A DNA stretch of 64,000 bases from JANMCE01 sp031410595 (GTDB lineage Bacteria > Actinomycetota > Acidimicrobiia > Acidimicrobiales > Ilumatobacteraceae): contig JANNZM010000053.1 of NCBI GenBank assembly GCA_031410595.1, forward strand, positions 85,601-149,600, given 5' to 3'. Within the stretch, counting starts at the first letter, position 1. Every line of letters begins with the position of its first letter. Below, piece by piece: positions 16,890 through 26,013 of this stretch. The translations under genes and the position numbers were made by a program. The notes beneath the pieces were generated by a model. The model was not told the origin of the DNA, made no database searches, and saw only the letters and a list, made by a program, of their open reading frames with translations.

Positions 16890-16918
16890 ATGGTACGACC
16901 ATAGTACGACCACGTCAA
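16890..16918 (-). promoter_or_regulatory. vapBC promoter with overlapping operator repeats
   Basis: Read leftward: a -35 TTGACG (16918-16913), exactly 17 bases, then a -10 TACCAT (16895-16890). The vapB ATG begins 6 bases after the -10, so the transcript should be leaderless. The -10 lies within an inverted repeat, ATGGT-ACG-ACCAT at 16890-16902. A second 'TACGACCA' copy lies 11 bases away inside the spacer. This is a natural site for RHH repression. Confidence 0.65.
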
Positions 16919-17062
16919 CGACGCCGAGCGACTGCAAACCACAACCGCCAGCGAACCTAGACGCCAGCAGACAGTGTTCGTCCCGGCGAATGAATTGGCG
17001 GACACGGGCGCCTTCGATGTCCCGAGGGCACGCTGGTTCGCGGTCACCGGTAGCCTTCCGGG

Positions 17063-19150
17063 ATGGCGAGACGGTGGGTACGGCTGGGCGGCGCGCTAAC
17101 GCTGCTGCTCCTCGGGCTCTCAAACGTCGCGCCGACGGCGATGGCTGCAGTGAGCGAACCGACGCTGACTCCCGTCTACCCAGCGAGGCTGCTGGACACG
17201 CGACCTGCCGAAACGGTCGATGGGCGATTCGCCAACATCGGGCGACTACGGGCCGACACCGAGTTGGCGGTGAGCGTGACCGGTCGCGGCGGCGTGCCGA
17301 CCGACGCAACGGTCGCGGCGCTGAACCTGACGGTGGTTGATCCGGCCGGGGCCGGTTTCGTGACGGCGTACCCGTGCGGCTCCCCCAAGCCCAATACGTC
17401 GAATGTGAACTTCACGCCGGGACAAACGGTAGCCAACTTGTCCATCATGAAACTCAACGCCGATGGCCGCATCTGTTTGGTGAGCGACAAGCCAACGCAC
17501 CTCATCGCCGACGTAACCGCCTTCAGCACGTCTGCCGCCCCCTTCTCCCCCATCACACCGGCGCGGATCTTCGAGAGTCGGGCCGCGGCCACCATCGACG
17601 GCCAACAAGCCAACGTCGGCAAGTTGGTTGCAAATGCAACGATGCAAGTTCGCGTCGGAGGAAGGGTGGGCGTTCCCCTCGACGCAGCCGTCGCGGCACT
17701 CAACATCACCGTTGTCGACCCGGCGGCCGCTGGCTTCGTGACGGTCTATCCGTGCGGCGAGCCGAAACCCAATGCCTCCACCGTGAACTTCCGGACCGGG
17801 CAGACCGTGGCCAACCTGACGTTGTCGAAGTTGGGAACGGACGGCAAGGTCTGTGTGGTCAGCGACCAGGCCACCAATCTCATCGTGGATGTCACCGCGT
17901 TCGCTCCGCAAGCCACCACCCTCGGTACGCTGAGTCCGGCGCGGCTCCTCGACAGCCGGCCCGCAGCCACCATCGACGGCCGCTACAGCAATACGCTCAA
18001 GCTCCGCGCCAACGTCGTGGTCGACCTTCCGGTCAGCGGTCGGGCGAGCGTTCCGGCCAGCGCAGCGACCGCAGCGCTGAACCTCACCATCGTCGATCCG
18101 ACCTCAGCCGGGTTCCTCACCGCGTATCCGTGCGGCACCGCCAAGCCGAACACATCGAACGTGAACTTCACCGCTGGTCAGACCGTCGCCAACCTCTCGA
18201 TCGTGAAAATCGGGGTCGGAGGCAAGGTCTGTCTGGTGAGTGACCAGCCGGCCCATCTCATCGTCGACATCACCACCTTCGACATAGGTGGTGGTACCGC
18301 CCCTCCCCTGCCGATCGGCGCAGCCAGCGTTGGCGGATGCGAGATTCGTCCACCCTCGGATCCATGGAATCAGGACATCACCGGGCTCGCCGTCCACCCG
18401 ATGTCGGACACGTGGGTGACCGCAATCGGGCGATCGCAACGCGTGCACCCCGACTTCGGGTCGAACCCCGACTACGGCATCCCGTTTACGGTCGTGCCAG
18501 AGGGCCAGCCGCTGGTGCCGGTCACGTTCACCGACTACTCCGACGAAAGCGACCCCGGCCCGTATCCGCTGCCGCCCGACGCAGCCATTGAGGCTGGCTC
18601 CGACGCGCATGTGCTGGTCGTGCAGCAAGGCACATGCAAGCTCTACGAGACCGGCAACTCCTCGTACGTCAATGGAGCATGGAGCGCGTCCGGTGGCGCG
18701 ATCTTCGATCTGAAGACCAGCTCGTATCGTCCGACAACATGGACGTCGGCCGACGCCGCTGGTCTGCCCATCCTGCCCGGACTCGCTCGCTATGAGGAAG
18801 TGAAGAGCGGCGTCATCACGCACGCACTTCGTTTCACGGCGCCGGTAACCCAGCGGGGTTATATCTTCCCCGCCAGCCATTTCGCGGGCACATCCAATCC
18901 GGACCGCCCGCCCATGGGCGCACGCCTGCGACTGCGTGCCGACTTCAACACCGCCGGCTATTCAGGAGACTCGCTGGTTATCCTCACTGCGCTGAAGAAG
19001 TACGGGATGATCCTTGCCGACAACGGCAGTCCCTGGTACATCAGCGGGGCCACCGACGTCCGTTGGAATGACGATGACCTCAACCATCTCAAGTCGGTTC
19101 CCGCTACTGCGTTCGACGTCGTCTACACCGGACCCACCGTGACCGGTTAG
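17063..19150 (+). CDS. Secreted protein with three 126-residue repeats and a C-terminal conserved domain
   Basis: A 695-residue exported protein. The signal peptide is 'RRWVRLGGALTLLLLGLSNV' ending near 'TAMAA'. Three tandem repeats of exactly 126 codons start with 'PARLLDTRP', 'PARIFESRA' and 'PARLLDSRP'. Each carries 'AALN(L/I)T(V/I)VDP', 'YPCG..KPN', 'NVNF..GQTVANL' and a closing 'LI.D(V/I)T.F' strand, consistent with an all-beta adhesion-like module with two Cys per unit. The C-terminal ~270 residues ('GCEIRPPSDPWNQDITGLA' onward, with 'GAIFDLKTSSYRPTTWTSAD', 'YGMILADNGSPWYISG') match a conserved extracellular domain of unknown function seen in many soil and aquatic bacteria. Substrate unknown; a cell-surface or carbohydrate-related role is inference. 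Confidence 0.85.
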   Translation: MARRWVRLGGALTLLLLGLSNVAPTAMAAVSEPTLTPVYPARLLDTRPAETVDGRFANIGRLRADTELAVSVTGRGGVPTDATVAALNLTVVDPAGAGFVTAYPCGSPKPNTSNVNFTPGQTVANLSIMKLNADGRICLVSDKPTHLIADVTAFSTSAAPFSPITPARIFESRAAATIDGQQANVGKLVANATMQVRVGGRVGVPLDAAVAALNITVVDPAAAGFVTVYPCGEPKPNASTVNFRTGQTVANLTLSKLGTDGKVCVVSDQATNLIVDVTAFAPQATTLGTLSPARLLDSRPAATIDGRYSNTLKLRANVVVDLPVSGRASVPASAATAALNLTIVDPTSAGFLTAYPCGTAKPNTSNVNFTAGQTVANLSIVKIGVGGKVCLVSDQPAHLIVDITTFDIGGGTAPPLPIGAASVGGCEIRPPSDPWNQDITGLAVHPMSDTWVTAIGRSQRVHPDFGSNPDYGIPFTVVPEGQPLVPVTFTDYSDESDPGPYPLPPDAAIEAGSDAHVLVVQQGTCKLYETGNSSYVNGAWSASGGAIFDLKTSSYRPTTWTSADAAGLPILPGLARYEEVKSGVITHALRFTAPVTQRGYIFPASHFAGTSNPDRPPMGARLRLRADFNTAGYSGDSLVILTALKKYGMILADNGSPWYISGATDVRWNDDDLNHLKSVPATAFDVVYTGPTVTG
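17177..18310 (+). repeat. Three tandem 378-bp coding repeats
   Basis: Unit starts at 17177, 17555 and 17933 give an exact 378-base (126-codon) period. The units are clearly related in protein but diverged in DNA, so the duplication is old or maintained by selection for the fold. Confidence 0.85.
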
Positions 19151-19348
19151 CTCGAACACGTTCGGTCCGGATCTCCCGGTCTCGTCCTTCGGCGACGTCG
19201 GTCAAGAGGCGGTGCCGCATGTCACCACGAGCAGAGGGTGGGTACGTCGGACTGTTTCGGCTATCGTCTTCGGGCCAGCCTTCGGGCCTAGGTGCACGTA
19301 GGCAGCCGATTCGCTGCTTCCGTGAAAATCCCCACGGGAGCAACTCAG

Positions 19349-20785
19349 ATGTCCAGTGCATTTTCCGACCTTGGCGTGCCCGCGCACATGGTCAAGGCCC
19401 TCGCCGAAGCCGGAATAACCCAGCCCACCCCCATTCAGACGGCCGCTATCGCCGATTCTCTGGCCGGTCATGACATTTCGGGTCGCGCCCCCACCGGCTC
19501 GGGCAAGACCCTTGCGTTCGCCATTCCGCTGGTTCACCGCATCACCAAGGCCGAGCCCTACAAGCCGACCGCACTCATTCTGGTGCCCACCCGCGAGCTC
19601 GCCGCGCAGGTGCAGAACGCGCTTGTGCCGATCGCCAAGGCTCAGGGCCGTTGGGTGCTCGCGGTGTACGGCGGCGCTGGTTTCGCCATGCAGACTTCGG
19701 CGATGCGCCGCGGTATCGACATCCTGGTTGCCTGCCCCGGTCGTCTGGCCGACCTCATCCGCCAGGGTGCCGTGAAGCTCGACAAGGTCGAAGTTGCCGT
19801 CATCGACGAAGCAGACCGTATGGCCGACATGGGCTTCATGCCACAGGTGCGCGAGCTGCTTGATCAGACGCCGTCCACCCGCCAGACCATTCTGTACTCG
19901 GCCACGCTCGACGGAGATGTCGATCAACTCGTGCGCCGATACCAGAAGAACCCGATCCGCCACGATGTCGCCGGTGACATCGAGCAGGGCGAGATGGTCC
20001 ACCACTTCAACCGCGTGCAGCCGCACGAGCGCGTCAACGTTGCGGCCAAGCTTGTGCAGCTGCACGGTCCGACCATCATCTTCACGCGTACTCGCCACGG
20101 CGCTGATCGTCTGTCTGATCAGCTTGAAGCGGCCGGTGTGAAATCGGCTGCCATCCACGGCGCCCGCACGCAGGCGCAGCGCGAGGCAGCGCTGCGTTCG
20201 TTCAAGGACGGCCGCGTCCATGCGCTTGTCGCTACCGACGTTGCGGCGCGCGGTATTCACGTCGACGCGGTTGGCCTGGTTATTCACTGGGACCTGCCGG
20301 AGGATCCGAAGGACTACATTCACCGTTCCGGCCGCACAGCACGCGCTGGTGCAACCGGCGTCGTGGTGTCGTTAGTGACGCCGCAAACGTCTCGTGCAGC
20401 CATGGCGTTGGCTCGCAAGGTGGGGATTGTCGCCTCCATGACAGAGCCAGAGCTGAGCGGCCCCAACTTCACATTCGCCACGCCGGTCGGATCCGACAAG
20501 TCTCGCTTCGATGCCGACGCCCGCGCCGCGGCCAAGACCTACGGCAAGCCCAAGTTCGAGCGCGGCGCCCGGCCTGCCACCCACGGCACGCCCCGCTTCG
20601 ATGGGAACCTGCGTCCGGAATCTGGCAGGGAGCGTCCCTCGTTCGCCGCCCGCAATGGCCGCCCCTCCGGGTCTGCCGGAGCGGGTCGCCCGACTTCGGC
20701 AGGAGCCGGAGCCGGTCGTCCGAGTGCCACCGCCAAGCCCAGCGGACCCGCCCGCGGCGAGGTCAAGCGCAACCGCGGCTTCTAG
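19349..20785 (+). CDS. DEAD-box ATP-dependent RNA helicase with Arg/Gly/Pro-rich tail
   Basis: A 478-residue RNA helicase of the RhlE/DeaD type. Landmarks in order: Q motif 'FSDLGVPAHMVKALAEAGITQPTPIQ', Walker A 'APTGSGKT', Ia 'PTRELAAQV', DEAD box 'VIDEADRMADMGF', SAT 'YSATLDG', motif V 'VATDVAARGIHVD', motif VI 'HRSGRTARAG'. The C-terminal ~90 residues are Arg/Gly/Ser/Pro-rich (repeated 'GRPS', 'GAGRP'), a usual RNA-binding tail in high-GC bacteria. ATG at 19349 has a GGGAG Shine-Dalgarno 8 bases upstream. It likely serves cold-shock or ribosome/RNA turnover. Converges with and overlaps the tauD-like gene end by 4 bases. Confidence 0.94.
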   Translation: MSSAFSDLGVPAHMVKALAEAGITQPTPIQTAAIADSLAGHDISGRAPTGSGKTLAFAIPLVHRITKAEPYKPTALILVPTRELAAQVQNALVPIAKAQGRWVLAVYGGAGFAMQTSAMRRGIDILVACPGRLADLIRQGAVKLDKVEVAVIDEADRMADMGFMPQVRELLDQTPSTRQTILYSATLDGDVDQLVRRYQKNPIRHDVAGDIEQGEMVHHFNRVQPHERVNVAAKLVQLHGPTIIFTRTRHGADRLSDQLEAAGVKSAAIHGARTQAQREAALRSFKDGRVHALVATDVAARGIHVDAVGLVIHWDLPEDPKDYIHRSGRTARAGATGVVVSLVTPQTSRAAMALARKVGIVASMTEPELSGPNFTFATPVGSDKSRFDADARAAAKTYGKPKFERGARPATHGTPRFDGNLRPESGRERPSFAARNGRPSGSAGAGRPTSAGAGAGRPSATAKPSGPARGEVKRNRGF

Positions 20786-21624
20786 GTTGCACCGATCGTC
20801 GTGCGATGGAGCAAGCGGTCCTGACCGTCATAGCCGCCCGTCGCGCGATGCAACAACGACCGGTTGTCCCACATCACCAGCATGTTCGGCCGCCACTGGT
20901 GGCGATAGACGAACTCGTCTCTCGTCTGCCAGCGGTGGAGGTCGAGTAGCAGCGTCGCGCTCTCGTCATCGGGCATTCCTTCGAAACCGATGATGTAGCC
21001 AATGCATCCGAAGATTCCGGGCCGCCCCGTTTCCGGATGGGCGCGGATGATCGGATGGAGCTGAGCGGCCTGCGCGTCATCGGACGGTCGAATGTCCATG
21101 CTGCGCCCTTTGTCATCGGCGCCGTACATGCCACTCGGCGCGTAGCCACCACGAGCGCTGTGGATGGCCATGCGGCCCTCAAGGCGTACCCGTAACGCAT
21201 CGGGCATTGCGTCAAGTGCGGCATGTTGGTTCGCGAACAGCGTGTCACCACCCGTCGTTGGAATGGTGATGCCGAACAAGCACGTTCCTGCCGGTGGCCT
21301 CGCCTGGAAACTCCAGTCGCTATGCCAATTCTCGGCGAAGAGCGGTGCGGTCTCCGCCGCCAGTCGTTTCACTGCGATGACATGCTCGCGGCCTGGAAGT
21401 GGGGCGATGAACGGGTCGTCTCCGAACGGTCCGAAGTACTGCGTGAATCGTTCGAGGTCGTCATCCGACATCGCCTGGTCGGGATAGGCCAGCACGTGAT
21501 GTTCAAGCCAGGCTGCCCGAATGGCTGCGACCTCCACCGTCGACAAAGGCACCGTCAGGTCAACTCCGGTCACCGACGCGCCGAAAGACTGTCCACTGGG
21601 CGTAACCACGATTGAGCGCTCCAC
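20782..21624 (-). CDS. TauD/TfdA-family 2-oxoglutarate- and Fe(II)-dependent dioxygenase
   Basis: A 280-residue non-haem iron dioxygenase. The facial triad is visible: 'ENWHSDWSF' supplies His and Asp (~residues 95-100), and 'SLLHRATGGYDGQDRLLHRTTI' supplies the distal His and the 2-oxoglutarate-binding Arg. 'GASVTGVDLTVPLS' at the N-terminus is a family motif. GTG at 21624 ('VERSIVVTPSG') is chosen because longer frames would run into the promoter region and start of the divergent gene at 21677. The substrate (taurine, alkylsulfate, aryloxyacetate or other) cannot be told from sequence. Confidence 0.88.
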   Translation of the reverse strand: MERSIVVTPSGQSFGASVTGVDLTVPLSTVEVAAIRAAWLEHHVLAYPDQAMSDDDLERFTQYFGPFGDDPFIAPLPGREHVIAVKRLAAETAPLFAENWHSDWSFQARPPAGTCLFGITIPTTGGDTLFANQHAALDAMPDALRVRLEGRMAIHSARGGYAPSGMYGADDKGRSMDIRPSDDAQAAQLHPIIRAHPETGRPGIFGCIGYIIGFEGMPDDESATLLLDLHRWQTRDEFVYRHQWRPNMLVMWDNRSLLHRATGGYDGQDRLLHRTTIGAT

Positions 21625-21676
21625 CCTCGCAACTGTAGGTCTCGCGCCGAAGGTTGCGTTCTCGTAGGCTCGTCGT

Positions 21677-22912
21677 ATGGCGCTGGGTACTGAGGGTCGA
21701 TCGGTCGATGACGTACTGGCTGAGCTGGACGTATTCAAGGTTCGCGACGTGCGGTGGCGCGATGGCCGTGCGTTTACGCTTACGTACTTCGCTGGTGATG
21801 AGGTGGCCGCTGTGCAGCAACGCGCCTACAGCGCGTACCTGTCGGAGAACGGGCTCAACACCGACGCATTCCCCAGTTTGCGCAAGCTGCAGACGGACGT
21901 TGTCGACATCGTCAGCGGATGGCTGAACGGCGGAAGCGAGGCGGCCGGATTCATGACGAGCGGCGGCACCGAAAGCATCCTGCTCGCGGTCCGAGCCGCC
22001 CGAGAACGGGCAGGCGTAGAGCGAAGGATCACCGAGCCCGAAATGGTGCTCCCCACCAGCGCCCATGCCGCGTTTGAGAAAGCGGCCGACTACTTCGGTG
22101 TGCGCAGCATTCGCGTCCCGGTCGGCCGCGATTGGCGAGCCGACGTCGACGCCATGCTGGATGCAATCACCGATCGAACCGTTTTGCTCGTCGCCTCCGC
22201 ACCTCAGTATCCGCAGGGCGTGATCGACCCAGTCGTTGCGATTGCAACCATCGCTGGCGAGCGAGGCATTCCGTGCCATGTCGATGCGTGCATGGGTGGC
22301 GTCACTCTTCCGTTCCTCGAACGCCTCGGTGAGCCGATTGCGCCATGGGACTTTCGCGTGCCGGGTGTGACCTCGATCTCGGTAGATCTTCACAAGTTCG
22401 GCTACACCGCCAAGGGTGCGTCGGTGCTCCTCCATCGATCGAAGAAGCTGCGGGCTTACCAAACCTTCGTAACCGACAACTGGCTCGGCGGCCTGTACGG
22501 ATCATCGGGCATCATGGGCACGAAATCCGGCGGAGCGATGGCCGCCGCGTGGGCCGTCATGCAACACCTGGGTGAAGACGGCTATCTCGAACTCACCCGA
22601 AAGGCGCGGGTCGCCACCCTCGAACTGGCCGATGGGATTCGTGCCGTTCCCGAGCTCCTTCTGAGGGCAGACCCGGACACGACACTCGTCTCCTTCGGCT
22701 CGCGCGATGACACTGACATTTATGCGGTGGCCGATGAGTTGTGGAAGCTCGGTTGGTATCTCGACCGCCAAGGCCCTCCTGCGTCGCTGCACTGCACCGT
22801 GAACGCTGTCCACCATGGCCTCATCCCCGAGTTCCTCCACGACCTTCGAGCCGTCCTTGGGCGGCTCAAAGGCGCTCGTGGCGAGGCTGGCGCGTACGGC
22901 ACTGTCGAGTGA
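21677..22912 (+). CDS. PLP-dependent lyase of the sphingosine-1-phosphate lyase / group II decarboxylase type
   Basis: A 411-residue aspartate-aminotransferase-fold enzyme. 'GFMTSGGTESILLAVRAARER' (~residue 92) binds the PLP phosphate, 'IPCHVDACMGGVTLPF' carries the Asp contacting the pyridine nitrogen, and 'ITSIS...VDLHKFGYTAKGASV' holds the Schiff-base Lys in the 'HKFG' context of sphingosine-phosphate lyases. The length is shorter than the eukaryotic enzymes and there is no membrane anchor. It may cleave a phosphorylated amino-alcohol or decarboxylate an amino acid. ATG at 21677, divergent from the TauD-like gene with only 52 bases between starts. Confidence 0.85.
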   Translation: MALGTEGRSVDDVLAELDVFKVRDVRWRDGRAFTLTYFAGDEVAAVQQRAYSAYLSENGLNTDAFPSLRKLQTDVVDIVSGWLNGGSEAAGFMTSGGTESILLAVRAARERAGVERRITEPEMVLPTSAHAAFEKAADYFGVRSIRVPVGRDWRADVDAMLDAITDRTVLLVASAPQYPQGVIDPVVAIATIAGERGIPCHVDACMGGVTLPFLERLGEPIAPWDFRVPGVTSISVDLHKFGYTAKGASVLLHRSKKLRAYQTFVTDNWLGGLYGSSGIMGTKSGGAMAAAWAVMQHLGEDGYLELTRKARVATLELADGIRAVPELLLRADPDTTLVSFGSRDDTDIYAVADELWKLGWYLDRQGPPASLHCTVNAVHHGLIPEFLHDLRAVLGRLKGARGEAGAYGTVE

Positions 22913-22994
22913 CGCCAGCCGGAGGCTGTTCGCTCGCGGCAGCGTCACCCCCAACGTCCGGCCGACCGGGTAGGCTGGCCATGCCGTTCACACC

Positions 22995-23182
22995 CGGCGG
23001 GAGAGTTCGCCTCACAGCCAGTGAGGAGGACGCCGAAGGAGCAACCTCCCCGGAAACTCTCAGGCCAACGGACTGTCGGGTCAGGCAACGCTGGAAAGCA
23101 GTCGAACAGTTTCGACTCACCGAAGGGGACAGCTTCGTGATCGCTGCGAAGTGAAACTCTCAGGTCCATCGACAGCGGGGGA
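22995..23182 (+). ncRNA. Tandem glycine riboswitch (two aptamers) upstream of gcvP
   Basis: Two consecutive glycine aptamers. The first starts near GGCGGGAGAGTT (22996), contains 'GCCGAAGGAGCAA' (23032-23044), and ends with 'GGAAACTCTCAGG' (23052-23064). The second contains 'ACCGAAGGGG' (from 23119) and ends with 'GAAACTCTCAGG' (23153-23164). These paired, repeated motifs are diagnostic. The gcvP Shine-Dalgarno AAGGAG (23197-23202) and ATG (23208) follow at once. Glycine binding is known to turn such switches ON so that excess glycine is degraded. Confidence 0.93.
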
Positions 23183-23207
23183 ACTCACCTTCAGCCAAGG
23201 AGTTCCC

Positions 23208-26009
23208 ATGTCGTACGACCAGTTTGCCCATCGCCATATTGGCTCTTCGCCCGAAGAAGTAGTCGAGATGTTGCACGTCGTTGGCGCTACCACGATGGAC
23301 GATTTCGTTCGTCGCGTCGTGCCCGACTCCATCCGACTCGACGAACCACTCGCCCTGCCACCCGCGCTGACCGAGGTAGAGGTACTCAAGCGCCTTCGCG
23401 AACATGCCGAACGCAACACGGTCGCAACGTCCATGATCGGCATGGGCTATTACGGCACGGTCACTCCCCCGGTGCTCCTGCGCAACGTGCTCGAGAACCT
23501 GGCGTGGTACACCGCGTACACGCCGTACCAGCCGGAGATCTCCCAGGGCCGCCTCGAAGCCATCCTGAACTTCCAAACGATGGTGTGCGACCTTACCGGT
23601 CTGGAGATCGCCAACGCGTCCCTGCTCGATGAAGCCACCGCTGCGGCCGAGGCAATGGCGCTGGCCCATCGTGCCGGAAAGAGCAAAAGCGACAGGTTCT
23701 TCGTCGATGCCGACACCCACCCACAGACCATCGCTGTGCTGCGCACTCGGGCCGAGCCAGTCGGGATCAAACTGGTCGTCGGCAATCCGCAAACGGATCT
23801 CGACCCGTCGACCGTGTTCGCTGCGCTGCTGTCGTACCCGGGTTCCTCTGGCGAGATCCCGGCACTGGCGCCGATCATCACCCGCTTACATGATGCTGGC
23901 GCGCTCGCCGTTGTTACCACCGACCTGCTTGCGTTGGTACTGCTCGAATCCCCCGGAGCACTCGGTGCCGACATTGCGGTCGGCAGCACGCAACGCTTCG
24001 GTGTCCCGATGGCGTTCGGAGGCCCGCACGCTGCCTTCCTCTGCACGAAGGAGTCATACGCCCGCTCGCTCCCCGGCCGCCTCGTCGGCGTCTCGGCGGA
24101 CACTGCCGGTCGGCCGGCCTTACGCCTCACGCTGCAGACCCGCGAGCAGCACATCCGTCGCGAGAAGGCCACCAGCAACATCTGCACCGCTCAGGTACTG
24201 CTGGCCGTGATGGCGGGTATGTACGCGGTATGGCACGGTCCCGAAGGTCTGCGTCGCATCGCCACGCGTGTGCACGACCTCACCACCCGGCTCGCCACTT
24301 CGCTCATGACCAGCGGGGCAACCGTAAGCAACCTCGCCTGGTTCGACACGCTTACGGTCGGGGTCGATGATGCCAACCGCGTCATTGCCGCGGCCGATCG
24401 AATCGGCGTCAACCTGCGCTTCGTGAACGATACGACGGTCGGCATCAGCCTCGATGAGACCACCACGTTGGCCCAGATCGAACATCTGGCGTCACAGGTC
24501 TTTGGCATCACTACTCTGACCGGCGGTAAGAGTCCACTTGCCGACCACACGCGCCGGAGCGACATCCTCGTCCATCCTGTGTTCCGCACGCATCACAGCG
24601 AACACGACATGCTGCGCTACCTGCGGCGTCTGGCCGATAAGGATCTCGCGCTCGACCGCACCATGATCCCGCTCGGCTCGTGCACCATGAAGCTCAACGC
24701 CACTACCGAGATGTTGCCCATCACGTGGCCCGAGTTCGCCAACATCCACCCGTTCGCTCCCGCGTCGCAGGTCGTTGGCTACCAAGCCATGATTGACGAG
24801 CTGGAACACTGGCTGGCTGTTTGCACGGGGTACGACAGAGTGTCGTTTCAACCGAACGCCGGCAGCCAGGGTGAGTTTGCCGGGCTGCTCGCCATCCGTG
24901 GGTACCACGCAAGCCGCAACGAGCCTCAGCGCACCGTCTGCCTCATTCCGTCATCGGCGCACGGCACCAACGCCGCCAGCGCGGTCATGGCGGGCATGAC
25001 GGTCGTCGTCGTTGCCTGTGATGACGAGGGCAACGTCGACGTTGCCGACTTGAAGGCAAAGGTGGAGGCGAACAGCCACACGTTGGCCGCGCTGATGGTC
25101 ACGTACCCGTCCACCCACGGCGTCTTTGAAACGGCCATCGGCGACATATGCGACATGATCCACGCCCATGGCGGCCAGGTCTACGTGGATGGCGCCAACC
25201 TCAACGCGCTCGTCGGTGTTGCGACGCCGGGCACGTTCGGTGCCGATGTCAGCCACCTCAACCTCCACAAGACGTTCTGCATCCCCCACGGCGGCGGCGG
25301 CCCCGGCGTCGGGCCCGTCGCCCTGCGTGAGCATCTTGCACCGTTCCTTCCCGGCAATCCGCTGAGCGAAACCGGAGCCGTCTCGGCCGCGCCATACGGC
25401 TCGGCGGGCATCCTGCCGATCTCCTGGACGTATATCGCCTTGATGGGCGCGGACGGTCTGCGTTCGGCAACCGCTCACGCCATCTTGCACGCCAACTACA
25501 TCGCCCGCCGGCTCGACGAGTACTTCCCAGTGCTCTACACCGGCGCCAACGGCGACGTGGCCCACGAATGCATCATCGACATTCGCCCCGTCGCCAAGGC
25601 CACCGGCGTGACGGTCGACGACATCGCAAAGCGCCTCATCGACTACGGCTTTCACGCCCCCACCATGAGCTTTCCCGTGTCGGGCACTCTGATGATCGAG
25701 CCAACCGAGAGCGAATCGAAAGTGGAGATCGACCGATTCATCGACGCCATGATTTCCATCCATGGTGAGATTTCAAAGGTGGCGGCTGGCCTCTGGCCGG
25801 CCGATGACAACCCGCTCTGCAACGCCCCGCACACAGCCATTGATCTCATTGCCGATGAGTGGAAGCACCCCTACGATCGCAGCTTGGCCGCCTATCCGGT
25901 GCCCGGCCTGCGCGCCAACAAGTATTTCCCACCGGTCGGCAGGGTCGATGGCGTCAAGGGCGACCGTAACCTGATCTGCACCTGCCTGCCCGTTGAGGCT
26001 TACGCGTAG
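23208..26009 (+). CDS. gcvP: Glycine dehydrogenase (decarboxylating), P protein of the glycine cleavage system
   Basis: A 933-residue single-chain P protein (fused P1+P2). It decarboxylates glycine and passes the aminomethyl group to lipoylated H protein. N-terminal 'FAHRHIGSSPEEVVEML' and 'SMIGMGYYGTVTPPV' open the P1 half; 'PLGSCTMKLNA' begins the P2 half. The PLP lysine is in 'HLNLHKTFCIPHGGGGPGVGP' at about residue 687. The last residues ('NKYFPPVGRVDGVKGDRNLICTC') are the usual end. ATG at 23208 has an AAGGAG Shine-Dalgarno and directly follows the tandem glycine riboswitch. It converges with gcvT, leaving 4 bases between the stops. Confidence 0.97.
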   Translation: MSYDQFAHRHIGSSPEEVVEMLHVVGATTMDDFVRRVVPDSIRLDEPLALPPALTEVEVLKRLREHAERNTVATSMIGMGYYGTVTPPVLLRNVLENLAWYTAYTPYQPEISQGRLEAILNFQTMVCDLTGLEIANASLLDEATAAAEAMALAHRAGKSKSDRFFVDADTHPQTIAVLRTRAEPVGIKLVVGNPQTDLDPSTVFAALLSYPGSSGEIPALAPIITRLHDAGALAVVTTDLLALVLLESPGALGADIAVGSTQRFGVPMAFGGPHAAFLCTKESYARSLPGRLVGVSADTAGRPALRLTLQTREQHIRREKATSNICTAQVLLAVMAGMYAVWHGPEGLRRIATRVHDLTTRLATSLMTSGATVSNLAWFDTLTVGVDDANRVIAAADRIGVNLRFVNDTTVGISLDETTTLAQIEHLASQVFGITTLTGGKSPLADHTRRSDILVHPVFRTHHSEHDMLRYLRRLADKDLALDRTMIPLGSCTMKLNATTEMLPITWPEFANIHPFAPASQVVGYQAMIDELEHWLAVCTGYDRVSFQPNAGSQGEFAGLLAIRGYHASRNEPQRTVCLIPSSAHGTNAASAVMAGMTVVVVACDDEGNVDVADLKAKVEANSHTLAALMVTYPSTHGVFETAIGDICDMIHAHGGQVYVDGANLNALVGVATPGTFGADVSHLNLHKTFCIPHGGGGPGVGPVALREHLAPFLPGNPLSETGAVSAAPYGSAGILPISWTYIALMGADGLRSATAHAILHANYIARRLDEYFPVLYTGANGDVAHECIIDIRPVAKATGVTVDDIAKRLIDYGFHAPTMSFPVSGTLMIEPTESESKVEIDRFIDAMISIHGEISKVAAGLWPADDNPLCNAPHTAIDLIADEWKHPYDRSLAAYPVPGLRANKYFPPVGRVDGVKGDRNLICTCLPVEAYA

Positions 26010-26013
26010 CCGA

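Noticed and set aside
19202..20323. 373-codon leftward open frame
   Set aside because: It lies antisense to the DEAD-box helicase, has no recognisable motif, and reflects codon bias of a high-GC gene.
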